Positions 1-5,829 of a stretch of DNA of 7,480 bases are shown piece by piece. Numbering within the stretch: position 1 is the first letter of the stretch; each line of letters begins with the position of its first letter. The notes beneath the pieces are model-generated. The model saw nothing but the letters and a program-made list of their open reading frames with translations. It was not told where the DNA came from and searched no databases. The stretch is from Bacteroidia bacterium (GTDB lineage: Bacteria; Bacteroidota; Bacteroidia; Cytophagales; Cyclobacteriaceae), in NCBI GenBank assembly GCA_016650355.1, contig JAENVX010000202.1, positions 1-7,480 of the forward strand, read 5' to 3'. The translations under genes were made by a program, and so were the position numbers.

Positions 1-509
1 CATGTGTTGTGTTTACGGGCGATAAAGATGGATCCGACTAAGGCAGCTAACAACAAAATACTAATAACTTCAAAGGGCAATGCATAGCCATGAGTTTGAG
101 TATCCAATAGTTGAAGGCCAATGGTTCGCATATCGGTGCCAATTGCAATTTCTGTTGTGGAGTGGAAAGTGTACTTCAAAATAGTAAAGGCTGCCAATGT
201 AATTCCTCCTACTGCAGTGACAACTCCGGCTAAAAGGTGACTCATTTTTGGAGCATCCAATTTGCTGTTAATCTGACTTGTTAATAGAATGGAAAAAATT
301 ATGAGCACGACAATGCCTCCAGCATATAACATTAACTGTACGGCTGCTAGAAATTGAAAATTCATCATGTAGTATAAACCTGACATGGCTACTAATACGA
401 ACAGAAGAAATATGGCGCCTCGTAAAATTCTTCTGCTAGTAATAGAGAGGATTGAAAACACTACAATTGAAGCAGCAAGCAAATAGAAGATAATCTTTGG
501 TCCGGTCAT
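1..509 (-). CDS. nuoJ: NADH-quinone oxidoreductase subunit J (NuoJ), cut at window edge
   Basis: Membrane-arm subunit of complex I, which helps couple quinone reduction to proton pumping. It is not in an obvious closed reading frame because it runs off the left edge; 169 codons are visible from the ATG at 509. I see about five hydrophobic segments (roughly residues 5-23, 31-49, 53-77, 92-111, 146-165). The third carries AAVQLMLYAGGIVVLI, the NuoJ hallmark segment, and the end shows YALPFEVISILLLAALVG, the conserved last helix, followed by ARK. The ATG overlaps the nuoI stop by 4 nt (ATGA), a usual sign of translational coupling. The last two visible bases are TG in frame and bases 3-1 read ATG, so one more A would give both the stop of nuoJ and the start of nuoK. 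The gene may therefore be complete apart from one base (inference). The soluble loop around 113-140 is the least conserved part. Confidence 0.93.
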   Translation of the reverse strand, partial: MTGPKIIFYLLAASIVVFSILSITSRRILRGAIFLLFVLVAMSGLYYMMNFQFLAAVQLMLYAGGIVVLIIFSILLTSQINSKLDAPKMSHLLAGVVTAVGGITLAAFTILKYTFHSTTEIAIGTDMRTIGLQLLDTQTHGYALPFEVISILLLAALVGSIFIARKHNT

Positions 510-1003
510 TCTTTCATGGCTTTAGAACTGGAGCCTGGTTTATTCAACACCTTGGTTAATTTACTTCTGTCAAAAACTGCAAGCTCAAATTTCTGGTCAA
601 ATTTTAAAGCAAGCTCGTCACAGGAAGGCACACATAATCCACAAAATGAACAGGTTTCCAAATGATGGATATATTTGTCCAATATTTTTTTGCTGCGACC
701 ATCTGCCCCTTCAACTTTTTTATAGATAATTTCAATGGATCCATTGGGACATTTTCGGGCGCACGTATTGCATACGTTGCATGAGTGCTTATTATTTTCA
801 TCGTGAATCAGCATCAACTCACCTTTGAAGCTGTCAAACATCTTTAGAGTAGCCCGGTTCTCAGGATATTGTTGCGTTACTATTGAACTCGGCCGAACAA
901 AATAGGAGCCTGTTACTTTCATACCGCGAACAAGAGAAGCCGCGCCATCGTAGATTTCGTAAAAGTAATGGCCAACTTCTTTTATCGTTTTTAGAAATGC
1001 CAT
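506..1003 (-). CDS. nuoI: NADH-quinone oxidoreductase subunit I (NuoI), 8Fe ferredoxin-like
   Basis: Peripheral-arm subunit of complex I that carries clusters N6a and N6b and passes electrons to the N2 cluster of NuoB. The 165-residue protein has an N-terminal amphipathic part (1-60) and two 4Fe-4S motifs: CNVCNTCARKCP (Cys75, 78, 81, 85) and CSFCGLCVPSC (Cys118, 121, 124, 128). The residue after the last Cys is Asp129 where ferredoxins nearly always have Pro. The tail FELAVFDRSKLTKVLNK resembles Bacteroidota NuoI as I recall it. I chose the ATG at 1003, which overlaps the nuoH stop by 13 nt and gives a normal family length. A longer frame from a GTG at 1114 adds 37 residues, but these lie wholly over the conserved nuoH C-terminus in another frame and are not NuoI-like. 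The nuoJ start overlaps its stop (ATGA). Confidence 0.95.
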   Translation of the reverse strand: MAFLKTIKEVGHYFYEIYDGAASLVRGMKVTGSYFVRPSSIVTQQYPENRATLKMFDSFKGELMLIHDENNKHSCNVCNTCARKCPNGSIEIIYKKVEGADGRSKKILDKYIHHLETCSFCGLCVPSCDELALKFDQKFELAVFDRSKLTKVLNKPGSSSKAMKE

Positions 1004-2067
1004 TGCATAAGGGTTAAGAATGCGATGAGAATTAAATTCATAAGGTTGATAGGGAGTAAATATTTCCACTCCAAGGCTAATAGTTGATCGATGCGCAGTC
1101 TTGGAAAGGTCCACTTAAACCACATCATCACATAGATGATGAAGGCGGTCTTACCAAAGAACCAAAACACAGGGGGGATGAAGTCCATCACTCGGTTAAA
1201 TCCATGCCATTGAAAAAGATGGAAAGGAAGCCAGCCTCCTAAAAACATGGTGGTGGCAATGGCCGCTATGATAAACATGTTCATGTATTCAGCCAAAAAG
1301 AAAAAAGCGAACTTGATGCCTGAATATTCAGTATGAAATCCCGCTGTTAACTCTGACTCTGCTTCTGCAAGATCAAATGGACCACGATTGGTTTCTGCAG
1401 TACCTGAAATGAGATATATAACAAAAGCAATGAATGCGGGAATATGACCCTTAAAAAGCCACCAGCCATCTTGCTGAGAGGCAATGATTTCAGAAAATTG
1501 CATGGAACCTGCGTAGGTGATGATACAGAGCAAGGCAAGTCCAACAGATAATTCATAACTAATTACTTGTGCCCCGCTTCGCATGGCGCCAATGACTGAA
1601 TATTTGCTGTTACTTGCCCACCCTGCTAATAAGATTCCAATCACTCCCATCGATGAGATTGCCAGAATATAGAGCACGCCAATGTTCAAATCAATAGCTT
1701 GCAGTCCTTTGGCAAACGGAATAGAGCCAATGGCCATGATGGATGCCACGATGACAATGAAGGGTGCAATGTTGAACAGGAAGTTATCGGCATTTTTTAT
1801 GTAAATCAATTCTTTTAACAATAGCTTAATCAAATCAGCTATGGTTTGAAAAATACCCAACGGACCAACGCGGTTAGGGCCCATACGATTTTGCATTCGC
1901 GCACAAATTTTTCGTTCTGCATAGACCAGGTATAATCCCAATACGGCATAGAAGAGCAACAACGCAACGCCTAACGACACCATCATGATCAACCCGGCCC
2001 AAAACGGAGAAAAAGTTTCGTTCAGCAAGTTGGTTATCGAACCGATTAGCGCTGTGAAGTCGTACAT
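991..2067 (-). CDS. nuoH: NADH-quinone oxidoreductase subunit H (NuoH)
   Basis: Membrane subunit of complex I that joins the membrane arm to the Q module and forms part of the quinone channel. The 358 residues match the usual NuoH size and are mostly hydrophobic, with about eight membrane segments. Family signatures are all present: AERKICARMQNRMGPNRVGP at 50-69, GWASNSKYSVIGAMRSGAQ at 149-167, and ETNRGPFDLAEAESELTAGF at 225-244, the last being the acidic quinone-site loop, followed by EYSG and FFLAEYMNM. The C-terminus FKWTFPRLRIDQLL is also typical. The ATG at 2067 is 5 nt from the nuoD stop, so the gene directly follows nuoD. In 14-subunit operons nuoE, nuoF and nuoG stand between these two genes; here they are absent. 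The stop overlaps the nuoI start by 13 nt. Confidence 0.98.
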   Translation of the reverse strand: MYDFTALIGSITNLLNETFSPFWAGLIMMVSLGVALLLFYAVLGLYLVYAERKICARMQNRMGPNRVGPLGIFQTIADLIKLLLKELIYIKNADNFLFNIAPFIVIVASIMAIGSIPFAKGLQAIDLNIGVLYILAISSMGVIGILLAGWASNSKYSVIGAMRSGAQVISYELSVGLALLCIITYAGSMQFSEIIASQQDGWWLFKGHIPAFIAFVIYLISGTAETNRGPFDLAEAESELTAGFHTEYSGIKFAFFFLAEYMNMFIIAAIATTMFLGGWLPFHLFQWHGFNRVMDFIPPVFWFFGKTAFIIYVMMWFKWTFPRLRIDQLLALEWKYLLPINLMNLILIAFLTLMQWHF

Positions 2068-2072
2068 AAATC

Positions 2073-3194
2073 TTATCGGTCTATATCAGGTATAACTAAA
2101 TCTAACGAGCCGCTGATGGCCACCAGATCAGCAATCTTGTGCCCGGCCGCCAGTTTATTGATCACAAATAAATTTGAAAAATTGGGCGTTCTGAATTTGA
2201 TGCGAGCTGGAGAAGGGCCACCATCACTCACGATGTAAACACCTAATTCTCCCCGCGCTGTTTCAACGCGTTGATAAAATTCTCCTTTGGGCGCTTTTAT
2301 AACTTTTAGTTCGAGCATAGTCGAACCTTGCGGAATGTTATCGACAAGCTGCTCTAAAATATTGAGCGACTCCCACATTTCGGCAATGCGAACCAGATAG
2401 CGAGAATAGGTATCTCCTTCAGTAAGTGTTATTTCATTGAACTTTATAAATGGATAGGCACTGTAGGGAGCAATTTTTCTTATGTCACAATGAAAACCGG
2501 AACCGCGGCCACTTGGTCCCGTCACGCCATAGTCGATGGCCATTTCTTTGGTCATCATGCCAATGCCCTTGGTGCGTTCGCGGAAGATGATGTTTCCAGT
2601 AAGAAGTTGATCGTATTCGGGAAGTTTCTTTCTAAAGTACGTGATGAATTCTTTTATTCTCTTTTGAAAGTTGGGGTGGATATCCGACATCAATCCTCCA
2701 GGTGTGTTAAAACTTTGAGTCAAACGACTGCCCGTTGTCTCTTCGAAGATGTCCAGTATTTTCTCGCGATCACGCAAACCATAGAAGAACGTAGTCAGTG
2801 CCCCGAGATCCATACCAAACGCACACCACCATAGTTGATGTGAAGCAATACGAGTTAGTTCTGCAAAAATTGTTCGAATATATTTTACCCGATCACTGAC
2901 TTCCACTTGCATGGCATTCTCTATACATAATGCAACGGCCTCGTTGTTTATGTGAGCGGAGAGATAATCCATTCGATCAGTTAGGTGGATAATTTGAGGG
3001 TAGGTGAGATGTTCACACATCTTCTCTATCCCGCGGTGGATGTATCCGCAATGTGGAATCAGGTATTTTACTTTCTCTCCTTGCAAACACGTTTCAAAAC
3101 GCAATACACCGTGCGTGGATGGGTGCTGTGGTCCCATATTAATGATGTATTCCTCTTTTTCCTGCATGTCTATATCAAGTAACGTTTCCTCCAT
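2073..3194 (-). CDS. nuoD: NADH-quinone oxidoreductase subunit D (NuoD, 49 kDa)
   Basis: Catalytic Q-module subunit of complex I, related to the large subunit of NiFe hydrogenases, which with NuoB forms the quinone reduction site. At 373 residues it is a little shorter than the usual 400. Visible family features are GPQHPSTHGVLR at 21-32 (quinone-site histidines), PHCGYIHRGIEKMCE at 47-61, LTDRMDYLSAHINNEA at 71-86 (with the quinone-binding Tyr77), ASHQLWWCAFGMDLGA at 117-132 (with the conserved Asp), GPSGRGSG at 226-233, and the C-terminal GSLDLVIPDIDR. As in all NuoD, the hydrogenase nickel-binding cysteines are missing. It is separate from nuoC, unlike the nuoCD fusions of Escherichia and Bacteroides. 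The ATG at 3194 is 3 nt after the nuoC stop. No nuoEFG follow it. Confidence 0.98.
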   Translation of the reverse strand: MEETLLDIDMQEKEEYIINMGPQHPSTHGVLRFETCLQGEKVKYLIPHCGYIHRGIEKMCEHLTYPQIIHLTDRMDYLSAHINNEAVALCIENAMQVEVSDRVKYIRTIFAELTRIASHQLWWCAFGMDLGALTTFFYGLRDREKILDIFEETTGSRLTQSFNTPGGLMSDIHPNFQKRIKEFITYFRKKLPEYDQLLTGNIIFRERTKGIGMMTKEMAIDYGVTGPSGRGSGFHCDIRKIAPYSAYPFIKFNEITLTEGDTYSRYLVRIAEMWESLNILEQLVDNIPQGSTMLELKVIKAPKGEFYQRVETARGELGVYIVSDGGPSPARIKFRTPNFSNLFVINKLAAGHKIADLVAISGSLDLVIPDIDR

Positions 3195-3197
3195 ACA

Positions 3198-3653
3198 TCA
3201 ACGTTCTAAGGTAAAGGCGTCTTTATAATCTTTGCGCAAGGGGTAACCAATCCAGTCGTCCTCCAGAAATAATCTGCGCAAGTCCGGATGATTGTCGAAG
3301 TGAATGCCAAACAAGTCGAATACTTCTCGCTCAAAATATTCAGCGGTTCGCCAGATCTTACAAACAGTAGGTACAATGGGATTAACTTTATCAGTAAGAA
3401 TTACACGCAGTACAGCGGAGTGAAGAAATTCAGATGATGTAATGTGATAAACCACATGAAAGCCATCTTTGCGATCAACTGCAGTAAGGCAGAACAGGTA
3501 ATCCATTTTGGTTGTGGAATTTTCTTTTAACAAAGTCATGACTTCAAGAAGCTTTTCCACAGGAAGAATAAATTCCGGATACTGTTTACTGATTCCTGGC
3601 TTTTGTTCGGGAACCCATAATGCAATCAAATTTGTTAGTTCTTCGGCTTGCAT
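3198..3653 (-). CDS. nuoC: NADH-quinone oxidoreductase subunit C (NuoC, 30 kDa)
   Basis: Structural subunit of the complex I Q module; it carries no cofactor and packs against NuoD. The 151 residues include the 30-kDa family signature EREVFDLFGIHF (108-119) followed by HPDLRRLFLEDDWIGYPLRK, ending close to the family's normal core end. The N-terminal third is a short alpha/beta region (LPVEKLLEVMTLLKE) usual for the family. The gene starts inside the end of nuoB (19-nt overlap) from an ATG at 3653. A purine stretch AAGGAG lies just 1 nt upstream, too close for a normal ribosome site, and it is also constrained as nuoB coding sequence. Translation is probably coupled to nuoB. No better in-frame start is near. 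Confidence 0.97.
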   Translation of the reverse strand: MQAEELTNLIALWVPEQKPGISKQYPEFILPVEKLLEVMTLLKENSTTKMDYLFCLTAVDRKDGFHVVYHITSSEFLHSAVLRVILTDKVNPIVPTVCKIWRTAEYFEREVFDLFGIHFDNHPDLRRLFLEDDWIGYPLRKDYKDAFTLER

Positions 3654-4288
3654 TCTCCTTCGTTTAATGGTTCTTGATTGTCTGCTGACTCATGATATCT
3701 TGACTTGTCATCAACAGAAGTATCGAGCTGCGGTACTTTTATATTTTTGCCTTCCTGTTCCGCAATTGATTTCATTTTTATTTTGCGCTGAAGTTGCATG
3801 ACGCCATATAAGAGTGCCTCCGGTCTTGGAGGGCAGCCAGGGATGTATACATCAACGGGAATTACCTGATCAACGCCTCGCACGACTGAATAGCTATTAT
3901 AATAGAACGGGCCGCCTGAAACTGCACAGGCACCCATAGCTATCACATATTTGGGATCAGCCATTTGATCGTACAATCTTTTTAAAACTGGCGCCATCTT
4001 TCTAACAATTGTACCGGCTACTACAATTACATCTGCCTGGCGAGGTGATGCCCGGTAAACCTCAATACCAAATCTTGCAAAATCATGACGCGGTGCACCG
4101 GTTGCCATCATCTCTATGCCACAGCAACTAGTTGCAAACGTTAATGGCCAAACAGAATTAGATCGGCCCCAATTAATAATAGAGTCGAGCGTTGAAACAA
4201 TGACGGGACTACGGGATCTTCTCAGCTCCTCAAGTGTTTCATTGTCATTGAAGTCTTCGTACGGTATAGATTTTATGTCTACTCCCAT
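3635..4288 (-). CDS. nuoB: NADH-quinone oxidoreductase subunit B (NuoB), N2 cluster subunit
   Basis: Q-module subunit holding the terminal 4Fe-4S cluster N2, which reduces quinone at the interface with NuoD. The four ligands are visible: the tandem pair Cys55-Cys56 in SCCGIEMM, Cys121 in MGACAVSGG, and Cys152 in PGCPPRPE. The core (about 30-172) is highly typical, with RHDFARFG, SPRQADVIVVAGT and GVDQVIPVDVYIPGCPPRPE. The 217-residue length exceeds a minimal NuoB because of a charged tail at 173-217 rich in Lys, Glu, Asp and Asn and apparently without structure; part of this tail shares DNA with the nuoC start (19 nt). An N-terminal extension of about 25 residues precedes the core. The ATG at 4288 overlaps the end of nuoA by 10 nt. 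Confidence 0.98.
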   Translation of the reverse strand: MGVDIKSIPYEDFNDNETLEELRRSRSPVIVSTLDSIINWGRSNSVWPLTFATSCCGIEMMATGAPRHDFARFGIEVYRASPRQADVIVVAGTIVRKMAPVLKRLYDQMADPKYVIAMGACAVSGGPFYYNSYSVVRGVDQVIPVDVYIPGCPPRPEALLYGVMQLQRKIKMKSIAEQEGKNIKVPQLDTSVDDKSRYHESADNQEPLNEGECKPKN

Positions 4289-4629
4289 GTTAATGCTTTT
4301 TTCTTCCAGGCGTATAGTAACCCTAAGCCAAGAACAGTCAAGAAGATTAGAATTTCAATAAAAGCACTAAAGCCAACTTCCCGCATGACCACGGCCCAGG
4401 GGAAGATGAACACGGTCTCGACATCGAAGATGAGGTAGATAATGGCGAATAAATAATAGCCAACGTGAAACTGAATCCATGTAGGTCCCTCGGTTGGAAT
4501 ACCACATTCGTATGGTTCGGATTTTGTTGCGGACGGTGCTTTCGGTGCCGCATAATAGGCGAAGATGATTGCCCCGCCTACCAAAACCACAGCTGTAATA
4601 AAAAAGGTGAGTAATTGATAACTTTCCAT
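4279..4629 (-). CDS. nuoA: NADH-quinone oxidoreductase subunit A (NuoA), first gene of the nuo operon
   Basis: Small membrane-arm subunit of complex I located near the quinone tunnel. The 116 residues form three hydrophobic segments (about 6-27, 57-80, 88-108), as in the family. The loop after the first helix contains SEPYECGIPTEGP, corresponding to the conserved NuoA loop whose cysteine is exposed in the deactive state of the mitochondrial ND3 homologue; the second helix carries FDVETVFIFPWA, the NuoA hallmark. The ATG at 4629 has only a weak AGG a few bases upstream (GATAGGCTATT), which is normal for Bacteroidota. It overlaps nuoB by 10 nt. A 131-nt gap separates it from the upstream codirectional AraC-type gene. 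The operon promoter should lie in that gap or further upstream, but none is convincing. Confidence 0.97.
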   Translation of the reverse strand: MESYQLLTFFITAVVLVGGAIIFAYYAAPKAPSATKSEPYECGIPTEGPTWIQFHVGYYLFAIIYLIFDVETVFIFPWAVVMREVGFSAFIEILIFLTVLGLGLLYAWKKKALTWE

Positions 4630-4760
4630 AATAGCCTATCGCGAGCCTCTTGTAATACTGCGCCTTTGACCAGCTAAAATTGTCAACTTCCGGATAGAAG
4701 AAGGATGATTTTACTTATTAAGTCAACTGACTTTTATCAGGTATACGTTCAAGAAATTTA
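4630..4760. other. Intergenic gap upstream of nuoA with short repeats
   Basis: This 131-nt stretch between the AraC-type gene and nuoA should contain the nuo operon promoter. I find no clean Bacteroidota promoter (TTTG with TAnnTTTG) or sigma70-type pair on the minus strand. It does contain a perfect 6-bp palindrome, AAGTCA-AC-TGACTT at 4720-4733, and a repeated heptamer GTCAACT (4682-4688 and 4722-4728, 40 nt apart; AGTTGAC on the minus strand). Two TTGAC elements in the nuo direction are therefore present, but neither has a fitting -10 at normal spacing. No strong terminator for the AraC-type gene is visible, so read-through into nuo cannot be excluded. Confidence 0.5.
4720..4733. repeat. 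Short palindrome AAGTCA-AC-TGACTT
   Basis: Perfect 6-bp arms with a 2-bp centre. It is about 90 bp upstream of the nuoA start and 28 bp beyond the AraC-type stop. The centre is too small for a good hairpin and there is no T-tract in the direction of the upstream gene, so an operator half-site pair is more plausible than a terminator. It may also be chance in AT-rich DNA. Confidence 0.3.
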
Positions 4761-5639
4761 TCACCGAAATGATGCCTCCGTATACTTCTTCCGATACTCT
4801 AATGGATTATAGTGTGTGTACGCTTTGAACTGTCTGTTGAAATTTGAAAGCGTGTTGAAGCCACTGTCATAACACACTTTCGATACATCGATTTTTTTAC
4901 CAATGAGTAGCTTACAGGAATAGCCAATCCTAATCTCGGTTAGAAATTCTGAGAAGGTTTTGTTAGCGTGAATTTTAAAATACCTACTAAAAGAAGTAGG
5001 GCTCATGTTAGCGATAGCAGCTACTTCATCCAGGCTTATTTTTTCCCGGAAATTCTTTAACACGTATGCATGCACGTGGTTCATCCGGCCAGTTTCTGTT
5101 TCTTTAAGAGAATTTGAATAACCCTCACTTGCCAATAAATTGTACTCTGTTGAATTGGCCAATAAATTTAAGAGATTTAGGAGCGTTAATATGCGGTCAA
5201 AATCTTCCACCTTAACTAAATTTAATATAAAAGAAGTTACCCTGTCTGCAGTGTCCCCAAAAATCTCCATCCCACGTTGAGCCTTTATAAAAAGTTGATT
5301 GATCTTATACATCTCATTTTTAAACAAGAAATCATCTCCCAGGAAATTTTCAGCGAAATATATTACGATTCCTTCTGTTACTAATTCCTTGTCGTCATTA
5401 AAATACTCATGATCGCTTTGCCACAGGTGTGGGAGATTGGGACCGGTAAAAGCAAGGTCTCCTTTTTTGAAAGGACTAACGTGATCGCCAATAAAGCGAG
5501 TACCCGTTCCTTTCATTACCAGGAACAATTGGTATTCTGAGTGAAAGTGCCAATTTGGATCAAAATGGGGTGCCGTTAGATACTTAACTTCAAACGCATG
5601 ATTTTCAGAGATAGGTGATTTTTGTAAGGCAGGTTTCAT
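4761..5639 (-). CDS. AraC-family transcriptional regulator with N-terminal cupin-like domain
   Basis: Predicted one-component transcription factor in the cytoplasm. Residues 25-75 look like a small-molecule-sensing cupin domain (HFHSEYQLFLVMKG at 31-44, then GDLAFTGPNLPHLW at 60-73). The middle (about 100-180) is helical and leucine rich. The C-terminal DNA-binding part has the two AraC helix-turn-helix units: ISLDEVAAIANMSPTSFSRY at 201-220 and VSKVCYDSGFNTLSNFNRQF at 252-271, with the family ending YNPLEYRKKY. The 292-residue length is normal. The ATG at 5639 has no Shine-Dalgarno site, as is common in Bacteroidota. It is divergent from the ThuA/dehydrogenase gene and codirectional with nuo. 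Repeats in the divergent spacer overlap its own promoter, so autoregulation and control of the neighbour are likely. The ligand cannot be read from the sequence; cupin-type AraC proteins often sense sugars or uronates. Confidence 0.94.
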   Translation of the reverse strand: MKPALQKSPISENHAFEVKYLTAPHFDPNWHFHSEYQLFLVMKGTGTRFIGDHVSPFKKGDLAFTGPNLPHLWQSDHEYFNDDKELVTEGIVIYFAENFLGDDFLFKNEMYKINQLFIKAQRGMEIFGDTADRVTSFILNLVKVEDFDRILTLLNLLNLLANSTEYNLLASEGYSNSLKETETGRMNHVHAYVLKNFREKISLDEVAAIANMSPTSFSRYFKIHANKTFSEFLTEIRIGYSCKLLIGKKIDVSKVCYDSGFNTLSNFNRQFKAYTHYNPLEYRKKYTEASFR

Positions 5640-5707
5640 ATTTGAATAATTTAATGTTAATGGTTAGCCGCCCTAGACATTTTTCAAAATCCGTGTAAAT
5701 GGTACTT

Positions 5708-5738
5708 ATTTATCAATCAATTGTAACTATTGATAAAT
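5708..5738. repeat. Perfect 10-bp inverted repeat, probable regulator operator
   Basis: ATTTATCAAT (5708-5717) and ATTGATAAAT (5729-5738) are exact reverse complements separated by 11 bp, so the arms are 21 bp apart, two helical turns. One arm lies in the spacer of the AraC-type gene's predicted promoter and the other covers its expected start point, where a bound dimer would block RNA polymerase. A further copy of the core, ATTGATA, stands at 5762-5768. The natural candidate protein is the adjacent AraC-type regulator acting on itself and on the divergent gene. AT-rich composition makes chance repeats easier, but a perfect 10-bp pair at this position is notable. Confidence 0.5.
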
Positions 5739-5748
5739 TTCATGTCAA
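5720..5748 (-). promoter_or_regulatory. Probable promoter of the AraC-type gene
   Basis: Read on the minus strand there is TTGACA (5748-5743), a 17-bp spacer, then TACAAT (5725-5720). Extended by two bases the second element reads TACAATTG, one mismatch from the Bacteroidota -7 consensus TAnnTTTG, and TTG lies 20 bp before it, which also suits the Bacteroidota -33/-7 layout. The start point would be near 5713, giving a leader of about 75 nt to the ATG at 5639. This is the best promoter match in the window by eye. The inverted repeat at 5708-5738 overlaps it. Confidence 0.55.
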
Positions 5749-5777
5749 AATACAGTCATTTATTGATATAATACAGT
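5749..5777 (+). repeat. Direct repeat AATACAGT with 21-bp period
   Basis: AATACAGT occurs at 5749-5756 and 5770-5777, exactly 21 bp apart. The classical E. coli AraC activation site also uses direct half-sites spaced 21 bp. The pair lies 53-81 bp upstream of the ThuA/dehydrogenase start and brackets a TATAAT at 5767-5772. No acceptable -35 accompanies that hexamer, so I do not call it a promoter; an activator-dependent promoter is possible. Confidence 0.35.
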
Positions 5778-5829
5778 AAATGATTGCAGAATAATAAGCT
5801 GAATTTAGGATCTCAAACCAAGGAACATT

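Noticed and set aside
2490..2834. Plus-strand open frame of 114 codons inside nuoD
   Set aside because: It is antisense to highly conserved nuoD sequence, has no recognisable domain, and its composition is that of a shadow frame.
2985..3228. Two overlapping plus-strand frames near the nuoC/nuoD junction
   Set aside because: They lie antisense to nuoD and the nuoC end, overlap each other in different frames, and resemble no family.
3655..3660. AAGGAG as a strong Shine-Dalgarno site for nuoC
   Set aside because: Only 1 nt separates it from the ATG, too close for normal pairing, and the bases encode part of the NuoB C-terminus.
3508..3801. Plus-strand frame of 97 codons across nuoC and nuoB
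   Set aside because: Antisense to two conserved genes and spanning their junction; no domain or ribosome site supports it.
4116..4361. Plus-strand frame across nuoB and nuoA
   Set aside because: Antisense shadow of conserved coding sequence with no independent support.
4720..4740. Rho-independent terminator after the AraC-type gene
   Set aside because: The stem is at most 5-6 bp with a very small loop, and there is no T-tract on the minus strand after it.
5767..5772. TATAAT as -10 box of the ThuA/dehydrogenase gene
   Set aside because: No acceptable -35 element at 16-18 bp and no Bacteroidota -33 element; the hexamer is easily met by chance in this AT-rich spacer.
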